A stretch of DNA of 64,000 bases from Nymphalis io (Eukaryota > Arthropoda > Insecta > Lepidoptera > Nymphalidae). The stretch is from contig NC_065907.1 of the NCBI RefSeq assembly GCF_905147045.1, forward strand, positions 6,262,001-6,326,000, in the 5' to 3' direction. Below, in pieces: positions 47,333 to 57,342 of the stretch. The position numbers and the translations under genes are program-made. The notes beneath the pieces are model-generated. The model was not told the origin of the DNA and did not search any database. It saw only the letters and a program-made list of their open reading frames with translations. The number at the start of each line of letters is the position of its first letter. The first letter of the stretch is position 1.

Positions 47333-50300
47333 TCACCTTGGAATAAGTTTAGTTTTCTTTAAATCTTTTTTTAAAACTTTTAACGCATTCTTTAGTGAAA
47401 TGGTTTTTTTAACAAGTCTAGAATTTTTTTTCCTTAAGTTGTCAATGACTTTTTCTTTGCTAATTAACCTTTTGCAACATTTGTGAAGTTCGCTTTTTAT
47501 TATAACTTTTTGAGGTGTATCCAAAACTGAGCCTATACTTAGGGAAGTAGTAGAAGTTTTAAATTCCTGTTTATTTTCCAAATCAAACATTGAACTCTTA
47601 CTACAGACTTCAGTATTAGTGCCATCATCCGGTATTTCAATTTTGAGGTCCTGTGGTGTCATATCCTGTAAAAAATGTGTATGATTAAAAAAAAATATTA
47701 TTTAAATGAAGGTACGATACTATTTTGACAAATTCAATTTTCTGGCTAACGAATGTTACTTGCCACTACACTAGGAACAGCCGTTTTAAGAAGACGTTTT
47801 ATGCCTTTTGGAGTGACATACATATCTTTGTCCAAAAAATGCTCTGAACAAATGACGCTTGATTTATTCGGCTTAAAATAATCTTCACGCCTTTGTTGGC
47901 TGACGATTGATGTCCATTCTCCGCATCGTATTGGGTCACGAGGAAAACTAAAATATAAAAAATTTAAATAAAATATGTAAATAAAACAACTCGTCTTGTA
48001 CAATAGTCATCCGTTATTTATACGAGATAAGTTAATTATCCACAAAAAACTAAAAGAACATTCTCCGAAAATTAAAAAGAATTATCCATTAAAAAACTAG
48101 GCAGTGGCATAAGGGACTGCCGCCGGAAGCGAAGAATTTTTAAGTTTTCAATGTGACGTGTTGTGCCAGAGCAACACTTCTATCATTACTGTTTGCATGC
48201 CGCATGTCGCGAACCCATGAATTGTCGCCTAATTAATCGATATAATATTTACGAAAAAAAAATGTCGAATTGACGACCTTTTATACTTATAGGATTCAAT
48301 TTAAAACTATCTTAAAATATATAACGTATAAAATTATTTGTTAAAAGCTTTAACACAAAAAGTTCGTTCGAACTTATTAATAAAAAATAAAAAAAATCGA
48401 CTCCATTGAATAAGAACAGGGTCATTTGTATTATGCGACTAAAATAAAATGACTGTTATGCTTCGTTATTACCGTAGACAGAGAAATGACGCAATAACGA
48501 TTTACGCACTTACATAAGAAAGAGAACGAAAATGACGTTCCAAATGGTTTCGACAGAGATAGAATTATCAAATCTTTTGTCCCTTATCACGTAACTAGTT
48601 TTGGTGTTTGTTTCGCTAATTAAGTAGCGTCAAAAACTTGACAGTTGTTGCGTTAATTGCGTTTATTTTTCAATTTTCGCTTATTTTTATGTTAGAAAAC
48701 AATTGTAATCCAGTGAAAAGACAGGGCAACAATCCTTATATCATATCGAAGGTTATACAACGGTGCATTGTCGTATTATTTCATGTTTAAGCGATAATAA
48801 GAAGAAAATTGCCGGCGTGTGATTTCACGCGTAAGTACGACGGTTTTGTCCCTAAATATAGTTGCTCAGAGATGATTATTTATTAAAATCCTATTTTACC
48901 TCATTGCATTAAAATCCTAATGATAGTTTTTTCCAGTTTTTATCATTCATAAATTATAATTAGGAAGACGTAAATTAAAAAACATATTTTTTTTGTACTA
49001 AAATAATCTTTACAAAATTATAATAACAGGTGTGTAAAAATTATGATTATATCATGTAAACTTTATTTTTTTATAAGCAAATCAATTTGGGCGCTCTCGT
49101 ATAAATCTTGCTCCGTCCGAGTTTTGACTGTGACGTCACATCGCCGGTTCGTTATTGCGGGCGACTCTTTTGCGATACGCGCGTTGATAATTTTGTATTT
49201 ATTTTATCCTTCTTTGTGATTTGACACCCCTCATATGTTCTTTTACTTATGATAATATTAGAACGATTATTAATATATTATTTTATGCTAAAATAAGAGC
49301 AGTATTTTCACGTAGACTAACAAATAATCTACCGAAAGTCGATCTTATACGATTCTTTCACAAATCACTCGAAATGTATTAGTGAGCTTATTATTATTGT
49401 TTATTTTAATATTTTGTTAATGCAGTTGATCATAAATTTGATCGGCAATAAGTCCGTATTTTTCATGTAGATACTACTGCTTTAGATAAAAAGCCGAGAT
49501 GACCTAGTGGTTAGAACGCGTGAATCTTAACCGATGATCGTGGGTTCAAACCCGGGCAAGCACCACTGAATTTTCATGTGCTTAATTTGTGTTTATAATT
49601 CATCTCGTGCTTGACGGTGAAGGAAAATATCGTGAGGAAACCTGCATGTGTCTAATTTCATTGAAATTATGCCACATGTGTATTCTACCAACACGCATTG
49701 GAGCAGCGTGGTGGAATAAGCTCCAAACCTTCTCCTCAAAAGGGAGAGGAGGCCTTAGCCCAGCAGTGGGACATCAACAGGCTGTTACTGTTACTGTATA
49801 CTACTGCTTTCCGCTTTCGATAGAAGATAATATCTATATAGAATATAATATACATTTCTTACATTTTAATTTTATGTACACAGTTCTGGGTGTGATAGTT
49901 AGGATATAGAGCCACGGCATATTATTGTAAATTTTCCTTTAATGAAAGTGCAAATAAAATTAACAATCTCGAATGTGAAGGATGCAAACATACTATGTCA
50001 TTGGTAGCGCTCATAGCGATGTGAGGAGCCTACTTTTAATAAAATAATCTGTTACTGGATGAAACCTTTTTTATGTAAAAGGGAGGCAAACAACTAGGAG
50101 GCTTTCCTGATGGAAAGTGATTACCACTGTCCAAGGACAGCAACACCGGATTGCTTGCAGGTGCATTGACGGCTATAAAGGCATGAGTAGGCTTAGGCTT
50201 TTCTTGAAGGTTTCTGTCATAACGGTTCGGAAATGTCGCCGGGTAATATGGTTCCGCATAAATGGCAGGAAATACTTTTGCAGCGTTGTAGTAGTGGATT

Positions 50301-52492
50301 TCCAGACATCGAAATAGTATGGATGGAATTTAGAATATAGACGCGATGTCCGGTGGTGAAATTCCGCGCATGGGATTAATCTAAACAGTTCCTCAGGGCA
50401 TTCTCCGTAAAAGATGCGAAAGAAGATGCAGAGTGATAACATCTCTCCCGCCTAGAGATGAGAGCAGTACTCCATGTGGGGCTAAGTTTTCGCCTTGTAG
50501 AATTTTAGGCGAGGAGCTGACGTGAAGTACTGACTTACCTTGTTGAGCACACAAAGCTTTTAGAGGGTAATTTGGCTTCACCTTCCAATAGACCGCGGAA
50601 CCTAACGTCCTGATACTGGATTTGGTAGCGAGGTGGTATTGTCAAAATGAGGGGATGGTCATATTAGTCACCGTGGTCAAAAGGTGTTATTTTAGAAGTC
50701 ATCGCACTATCTTGTGTCATATTGGGATTTAGCCTGAGTTTGGTTGGCTCCAATCTCAGGCTTTGGTTAATAAAAACTTGTTATTTCAGACACAAGTTTA
50801 CACTCATCGACGTGTTCCCGGCAAATATTAGCGCGGCCGGTGTATAAGGCATCTACAGTGCTGTCGTCTGCCAACATTGAATATTGCTAATTAGCACATG
50901 TCATTAATATGCAGAAGAAGCAGAGTAGGTGGCAGCTTTACGTTTATTATATACTGTAACATTGCGATTCAAAAGTCCCCTTATAAGACTATTTAAATGA
51001 CATTTATATCATATGTACTATATTAGACTACATATTTGACTTTCAAAGAAACATAATATGGTAAAAATCAATTTCAATGGGTCACAGTCATTAATGATTT
51101 TTTCAACTTATATCATTGCCGATAAAGCGTTGTTCATAAATAATCTTCAACATTAACAATAAACCTAAAATTAACATTGAAATACATTTTTTATCGATAC
51201 AAACTTTTATGACATCACTATCGGTATTCAACGTATCAAGGCCGTTATTACGAACATTCTGAAATTCTGAATTATGTTTATATTAAACGAATACCTATAA
51301 CTAGCTTGTAAAAATTAAATGTTTGATCCTAAAACTAAAAACTTATAAATACGACAAATTTCATTACTAAGGTACTCATATTAACATTCTCATCACGAAA
51401 ATATCTACTTGTTTTTGTTGATAATATATATATTATAATTTGTTGTTGTTGTTCTATTTGTTAAATTAGTAGGCTATGGTACTGTATAATATGAAAGGGT
51501 TTTTTTATACTAACCGAAATATAAATAAAATCAAGAAAACCGCGAAAATTTAGGCGAAATTGTATGGGCGAGCGACGTTGGGCGATGTGACGTCACGCGT
51601 CGATCGGTCGCTACAGAAAAGAATTTAAGAACTCGTAACTTTAAAAATTTGTAAAAAAATCATTTTTGCAGATATCGTAAAAAAAATTTCGCCAGTATTT
51701 TTTATATTTTAAATATGATTTTTTTAGATCATAAAAAAATAAGCTCATCTTCCTAATTGTTTACCATGTAAGTGCTGCCAGCATCAGCTAAAAAAATGTC
51801 CCGATTTTCGATAAAAAATATCGACTCGTCGACAATGTAAACAAATGAATACACATTCCAATAATAGCCTTAAGTGATTCGTTATAAATAAATATTTTAT
51901 TTTAATTTATTCGTTCTTTTTATAATTTACTAACGACATTATTTAATATTCTTCATGAATTTATGATATTATTAGATTCCGAGTCAAGAGGTTAACATAG
52001 AAATATATATGGCAACCATTCTTTATTAACAATTTAATTGAGGTTCAACATCTGAGGAGAATGCAGTACCATATAAATATGCTGAAGTACTATTGATAAC
52101 GGAAACAAAAACAAACAATGCAACGTTTTTAGGGTGTAGTTGGAAAACAAAAAAATATCTTAATTAAAAAAATGTATAATAAATATTAAAAAGTAAAATT
52201 TATTACCATCATTTTGTTTTAATTAAATTCTGAAAATTATTTATCTCCCAAAATAGGGAATGCAGTTACTATGGCAGCATTATATGCATACATTGACAAA
52301 CTATCTGTCTCGACCGATGTGTGAAGTTTTAAGACAAATTAAATAAAAATCACATATTGCGTGTATATTAAATCATAAAAACAACAAAAACGAATCAATA
52401 AACACTTTTACTTACCGAAAATACGATATTCCATCCTTTTTTAACGTTCTTGAGGTAATATTTTTACAATTTCTCAACGCACACTTCGGCAT
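47333..52492 (-). CDS. THAP-domain zinc-finger protein, three exons, 197 aa
   Basis: Probable sequence-specific DNA-binding protein. Exons 52492-52416, 47947-47764 and 47665-47333 give 594 nt in frame. The THAP (C2CH) domain is split by a 4.5-kb intron: exon 1 supplies MPKCALRNCKNITSRTLKKD (Cys4, Cys9), exon 2 FPRDP, the conserved Trp37 and VICSEHF (Cys59, His62), ending with the typical AVPS block. Exon 3 encodes an acidic linker and a basic, Leu-rich C-terminal coiled coil (LISKEKVIDNLRKKNSRLVK), common for dimerisation in THAP proteins. Intron 1 has consensus GT/AG. Intron 2 (47666-47763) keeps frame best with a GC-AG pair (GTG/GCAAGT); a weak GT donor six bases earlier would also keep frame, removing two codons. 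Intron 1 holds a SINE, a jockey remnant and an inverted repeat pair. The exact paralogue is not assignable. Confidence 0.85.
48959..49190 (+). repeat. TGACGTCA-containing repeat, left copy
   Basis: Starts ATTAGGAAGACG, and 171 bp later has GTGACGTCACATCGCC followed by a CG-rich stretch and GATAATTTTGTATTTATTTT. The same order occurs reversed at 51535-51758. THAP intron 1. Confidence 0.5.
49471..49810 (+). repeat. Family A SINE, full length, with 13-bp target duplication
   Basis: Body about 49493-49797: GCCGAGATGACCTAGTGGTT head, TGGGTTCAAACCCGGGCAAG B-box region, end CAGGCTGTTACTGTTACTGT. The duplication ATACTACTGCTTT is at 49471-49483 and 49798-49810. The best-preserved copy in the window. 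THAP intron 1. Confidence 0.93.
50075..50890 (-). pseudogene. Decayed jockey-clade LINE reverse transcriptase, 3' half
   Basis: Minus-strand motifs in order: LADDSTVDALYTGRANICRE at about 50880 (palm ADD box), then from 50442 LCIFFRIFYGECPEELFRLI, AEFHHRTS and HPYYFDVWKSTTT. These are characteristic of lepidopteran jockey-type elements. Between them the frame is broken by stops and indels. A short 3' UTR runs to about 50075. Inactive relic in THAP intron 1. Confidence 0.8.
51535..51758 (-). repeat. TGACGTCA-containing repeat, right (inverted) copy
   Basis: Read on minus it starts ATTAGGAAGATG (from 51758), and 162 bp later has GTGACGTCACATCGCCC, then a CG-rich stretch and an AT-rich end, parallel to 48959-49190. 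Confidence 0.5.
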
Positions 52493-52953
52493 TTTTAACG
52501 AGCGTGTAGTGACGCGGGCGACGCGAGACTATTTGAAAGGTGCGCACTATTTTGAATTGTGCGCTCATTTTATGCGGACGATTTTGAGACGCTGTGTGTA
52601 TCTTGGGTTTTTTATATATTCATGGTTGTAGATTTTTTTCAAGATTATAGTTTAACTTGAAACCAAAAATTTTTCAAAAGTGATTGGATGAAAATAAATA
52701 TTTTCTTTGATATTAAAACCAACCAATAAAGTCCAAGCAGGGTAGGTATTATTTTATTTTCTTGCTATAGTTTAATAAACAATTTTATACAAAAAAGGTT
52801 GTAGTAAAATCTTGACATAATAAAATCTAACTGACAATATTCAATGTATTTCAAAATGTAGGTTAAAATTTTTACTTACCAAAAACCATTACAATGTTTA
52901 ACCTGTTAATAACTTAAGGTTTGAAATTACCAATTTATTCAGAAAAGCTACAG
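52493..52953. promoter_or_regulatory. Shared divergent promoter of the THAP gene and the 52954 gene
   Basis: A 461-bp spacer between start codons of opposite genes, with a GC-richer part near the THAP start (GTGACGCGGGCGACGCGAGA at 52509-52528) and TGACA words at 52813 and 52832. Promoter role inferred from layout. Confidence 0.5.
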
Positions 52954-53670
52954 ATGTCTGTAATAGCCCGAAAACTTTGCAATGACATTGTGGATCCTAT
53001 TTTAAAACCATCATCCAATGAGAGCAGAAAGGTGGTATTTTTAGAAAAATCAGTTAACACAAATACTAATGTAAGGAATAATGTTAAACCAAAACAAAAT
53101 TTACAAACAGAGAAGAAGAAAACAAATAAATTTGAATCACCACGTATCACTGGCCTTGTTACACCTCGATTGAGAATTGGTGATAAACAAACTAAAAAGA
53201 ATTTAGTCCATTCAGCTATTAACACTCTTTTCTCTGGACCTTTAAGGTGTGATAACAATTGTGTAACTTTAATTCATAAACGAGATCATAACATACCTTG
53301 TAAATGCCTTCATGCAAGAGGGAGCTCTAAAGAAATACAAACTTCAGGAAGAAAGAACTATTCTATTTTAGATAAATCTTGTACACAGTGTATAGAGACA
53401 GTAAGCTGTGGAACTCAATTTAAAGATAATTTTAATGGTATATTAAAAGGTAGCTCTCATAAATCCAAGTCTAAAACAACAATAAAAATAAAAGACAGTA
53501 TTGATTCAAACAGATTGAAAAAGAAGATTACAGCAAAACCTGCTTTACATCAAGATGATTTTAAAATTCACATAGAAAAATCAGTTATATCAAAACCTTC
53601 CAAATTAAGATATGTTAGTGCAAAGCACTGGGCTTTATCAAATTATCCTATTAGAGGCCCAGATTTCTAA
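52954..53670 (+). CDS. Uncharacterised basic protein, single exon, 238 aa
   Basis: Not recognised. Starts at the first in-frame ATG (MSVIARKLCNDIVDPILKPS). Lys/Ser/Asn-rich; contains SPRITGLVTPRLRIGDKQTK and a cluster of cysteines and histidines around residues 105-160 (RCDNNC, HNIPCKCLH, SCTQCIETVSC) that might bind zinc, though no known finger pattern fits. It ends with HWALSNYPIRGPDF. No signal peptide or membrane segment. AATAAA lies 15 bp after the stop, and the divergent THAP promoter is upstream, so this is a compact gene. A bare poly(A)-signal spacing and continuous frame support it; function unknown. Confidence 0.7.
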   Translation: MSVIARKLCNDIVDPILKPSSNESRKVVFLEKSVNTNTNVRNNVKPKQNLQTEKKKTNKFESPRITGLVTPRLRIGDKQTKKNLVHSAINTLFSGPLRCDNNCVTLIHKRDHNIPCKCLHARGSSKEIQTSGRKNYSILDKSCTQCIETVSCGTQFKDNFNGILKGSSHKSKSKTTIKIKDSIDSNRLKKKITAKPALHQDDFKIHIEKSVISKPSKLRYVSAKHWALSNYPIRGPDF

Positions 53671-53684
53671 CTATTACAATATTA

Positions 53685-53690
53685 AATAAA
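53685..53690 (+). terminator. Poly(A) signal of the 52954 gene
   Basis: AATAAA fifteen bases after the stop codon, followed by a T-rich stretch (TTATTTTTGTATATC). Confidence 0.6.
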
Positions 53691-53805
53691 TTATTTTTGT
53701 ATATCAATTGCTTATCCCATTTAATACATTATTGATATATTATGTATATATTGCTATGTTACAGTATCAAAAAAGGGTGCCTTTAACGAGGCGTGAAGAG
53801 GCATC

Positions 53806-53953
53806 TTGCGGGCCGGCAAGGCAGGGACGGCTAGTACAGAACATTCTTCCCGACTGTACTGGCCGTCGTCGCGTTTGGACTCTACTACCACTTACCATCA
53901 GGTGGAGTTGAGTCATTTGCCATCCCGGCGCATATAAAAAAAAATAAAAAAAA
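53806..53953 (+). repeat. Family D LINE-tail-like repeat, copy 2
   Basis: Aligns with 9303-9450: CTTGCGGGCCGGCAAGGCAG, TGTACTGGCCGTCGTCGCGT, CTTACCATCAGGTGGAG, ending CATATAAAAAAAAATAAAAA. Confidence 0.75.
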
Positions 53954-54838
53954 ATCAAGTTATTAGTCATTTAAACACAACATTGTTACATATGTTATAC
54001 TACACACAATTTATATGACTTTACATTTAATTTACATATTGGCTTAGTGAAATACTGCCGGTCATATCATAACATCTCAGTATTGCACGAAGAGGATATA
54101 CAGCTAAACTAAACTTTAATATTTAATTAAATCATTACCTGCAGTAATGATGACAAATGTATGAATTTCTTTTGTTGCCAACATACATGTAAACCCTGTC
54201 CGTGCATAGCTGTTTACCACTACAAGTTGGCGATTTAATACATTTAACATTAATTTCTTATTTGACTACTAGTAATATGTTGCAAATGAAGCAACTATTT
54301 ATCACACCCTCGTAACCATAAGATAATAATTAAAAGTCTAAATATTTCAATATGAAAACTTTTATTAGTAGTTCACTCTACTACAGTATACAAAATTAGT
54401 GCTTTCTTGTTTTATATCTAGAGAAATAATACATTGATTGCAACATGTGGCTAATATTTCTTTGTTTTAATACTATTAAATCATTTGAATGTCAATTAAT
54501 AAGATTTACTAGCAAAGACAAGTTAAACAGTGCAAATTCATATAACTTTTATCTAGAATATTTTACTTAATTCATAGCTATAGGATAAAAACACTTGTTT
54601 TGAATTTGCACATTCAGGCACATGTTAACTATATCTATATGACGGCTAAAAATTATGAAAACAAAAAGGTTTGACAGTTTCAATTATTTTATCCCACTAT
54701 AACATATTTCATTAAAAGTTTTGTTTAGTTGTAATCACTCTTGATCACAGGTATAGGTTAACCATTACAATAGTATAAAATGTAATTCTTTTACATTTTA
54801 AAGACTTTGTAATGAGAAAACCTACGTATATTTAAATC
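53954..54838 (-). other. Spacer with probable CNOT9 3' UTR
   Basis: AT-rich, no coding features. The reverse-strand AATAAA at 54361-54366 is a candidate end for CNOT9 transcripts, about 475 bp after its stop. Confidence 0.35.
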
Positions 54839-55735
54839 TCACATATTCTGTTGGGCTGGACTGGCAGGGGGTGGCTGGGCTTCAAGATTTTTAATCAATT
54901 GTGCTAACCAATGCTTAGTAGAATTATCTTCTTGAAGACATGCTGTGAATGTTGCATCCCGCAATTGGTCTGGAAGGCACTGCCTTAATGCTTCTCGTGC
55001 TCTGGGGTTATCAGAAAGACGGAGGTAGCAGCGAACCACATGTTTTAGCAACCTTGCAGATGGATCTTTGGCTAGTGATAAAACCATTTTTCCTAAGATC
55101 ATAGCTACATGTGAAAATCTATCATAGGTTTGGCAAATATAACTCAAACCACTGTCATCTAGTAAAATTTTCTGTAATATAAATGTTGCCACAGTCTTTG
55201 ACAGTTCTGAACCATTTTCCATAATGCGTAAACATAATGGTATAATCTCAGTAGTTAACAGGAAAGTGATCACTTCTTGTTCATCAGTTTTCACTAGAGC
55301 TCCAATTACACCCAAACTAGTTAGTCTTAGATATTCAAATGGACGAGTTTTAGAAACAGTGTGTAGAAAAGGGTAAAGAAACAATGGAACATGTGCTTGA
55401 AGAAAAGCTGATCTCGTTTCAGGGTGAGATGCGACGCACTGCATTAATGCTAAAGCATTGCAAACTCTGTTACTCTGATGAGCTGTGAGTGTAGGTGGTA
55501 TCATAGCCACGTAGATATTGGTAATTTCTTGTAAAAGTGCTGCAATTGTACCGAAACTGTGCCACAGCATAGGCGCCAAATCTGGTACGACTTCACGCTT
55601 TTTACTTAGTTCTAAGAGAGCATTCTCACGAGTTTCTGGGTTACATAGTTCCAAAATCCATGAGTATATCTTTTCCCTATCTACGACGGCCTGCATATTA
55701 GCCGGGCTCTGCTGGGCGCTCATATTATTATTCAT
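54839..55735 (-). CDS. CNOT9: CNOT9 (Rcd-1/RQCD1), CCR4-NOT complex subunit, single exon, 298 aa
   Basis: Highly conserved armadillo-repeat subunit of the CCR4-NOT deadenylase; it binds NOT1 and Trp-containing partners such as GW182 and works in mRNA decay and translational repression. Complete from ATG at 55735 (MNNNMSAQQSPANMQAVVDR) to the stop at 54839. The armadillo core covers about residues 20-285, with landmarks APMLWHSFGTIAALLQEITN, HPETRSAFLQAHVPLFLYPF, FEYLRLTSLGVIGALVKTDE and ILLDDSGLSYICQTYDRF. A short Pro/Gln tail follows. Length matches animal orthologues (about 299 aa). The CDS has no intron here. It is divergent from HEATR5B with 1.6 kb between the starts; TGACA-type words lie 170-260 bp upstream. 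Confidence 0.97.
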   Translation of the reverse strand: MNNNMSAQQSPANMQAVVDREKIYSWILELCNPETRENALLELSKKREVVPDLAPMLWHSFGTIAALLQEITNIYVAMIPPTLTAHQSNRVCNALALMQCVASHPETRSAFLQAHVPLFLYPFLHTVSKTRPFEYLRLTSLGVIGALVKTDEQEVITFLLTTEIIPLCLRIMENGSELSKTVATFILQKILLDDSGLSYICQTYDRFSHVAMILGKMVLSLAKDPSARLLKHVVRCYLRLSDNPRAREALRQCLPDQLRDATFTACLQEDNSTKHWLAQLIKNLEAQPPPASPAQQNM

Positions 55736-57342
55736 TAAAGCTCGATTTTATTTAGTAATGTTTAAAAGACAACTTGATATTCACATGATATATTTAAAAT
55801 ACCACTTTAATTTCTTTTCTGTTTGTATCTGATGAAATTGAAATATAATCAAAAAAATCCGTTATATTTATATAGTAAACGGCCTTAAAAACATTAATAA
55901 TTATTGACAAATGTAACAATTTAATAAAATCGGTAATCACACGCCAGCAGTCGTTGAATAAGGACGTTCCTTTTTAAGCTTTTGATTGTCAAACATCGAG
56001 CAATAGTAATAGTCGATTAGTCTGTATATTACAATTTTTTACACAAAAATTATAATAAGGTTTATGTAAGTTATTAAATATAGTTTACCCACTAATAAGT
56101 AAAAAAATAAAAAAAGGTTAATAATAAAATGGAATGGAAGCTTAGGAACATTCTTGTCCAAAAGTATTATTTCTAATGGTTTTGCTTAAATTTATTTATG
56201 TATCTACATAATTTATCTAAATAATGCTATAACATTTTTCAAGTTAAATGTTTTACCTGATTTTATATAATTAACTATTCATAAACATGTATTGTAATGT
56301 AAGTTTATGAAATGTTGATAAAATCAATATCTTTAGAACACACTTGTAAAATGGATTAGATTAGTAATAAATCATTTGTACAAACCTAAGATTCATTTAT
56401 AATAATATACTTTTATAATTTTTATTAAATTAATTAAGAGGTATCTTTGGCAATTGCAGGCTTAAGCCTTCATTGTTTAGCTGGTGGTTGGTATGTAGTT
56501 AGTCAGTGGTTATCTACTGATCAAAGAAAAAACGCTACAACTCAATTAAAACAGAATCATTATTTTTAAATTCTAATTTATTTTTATTCATGATTATTTG
56601 AGTAATCAAGTCACAAAGAGGAACTTAAATTTCACTGATTGCTAGCGATTGCTACTAGATATTATATGTTATATGCCATTTGCAGCATACATTAATAATC
56701 TGTAATTAAAGTTAAACTTAAAAGTTTATTCAAACATCAGGTGTTGTCAAAATGACAGTGGGTGTCTTGATGCTATTAACCGTGGTTTCGCTTTAATTAT
56801 AAATTTATTTAGGATTTTTTAAGACTTTAGGTCAGAAGAATTGTTCTGAAATTATTATTTTTTTGGTATTTCGACACATTAATTTTGTCATAGTCACTTA
56901 ATTATGTTCATATAAGTTTAAAGGGTATAGTTTGGTAAGTATTTATAACATTTGACAAATATAATTAAGTAAAAGTTAAGTTTTTGGATCTATACAGTGA
57001 AAAAAGTAATAGACAGCTACTTTATATGATGTACTTAATTTCACTAATCACTCACAATGCGAACATCTGATTCATGGATGACGCCATTGTTTACGATTGC
57101 GACCCACAAAGCGAACTATATGTTACGATTTCAGCAGTTATTATGAAGGTCGGCTAATTAGTGAGAAATTAAAGGAAGGGTTCAATTATTACAGTATTAA
57201 AATACTTTTTTAATACTCACTCTTTATCATACACATTGTTATATTTATTTAACTACAATAAAACACTACCTTAGGTAAAAGACATTAGTTCTGTGTTAAT
57301 AAAAGTATACATTTATCACAATTGAGAATATTTTTTAGAATT
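55736..57342. promoter_or_regulatory. Divergent intergenic region between CNOT9 and HEATR5B
   Basis: 1.6 kb with promoters of both genes expected inside. AT-rich. 57050-57130 is GC-richer (GATGACGCCATTGTTTACGA) and is a likely promoter part for HEATR5B. No motif assigned with certainty. Confidence 0.4.
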
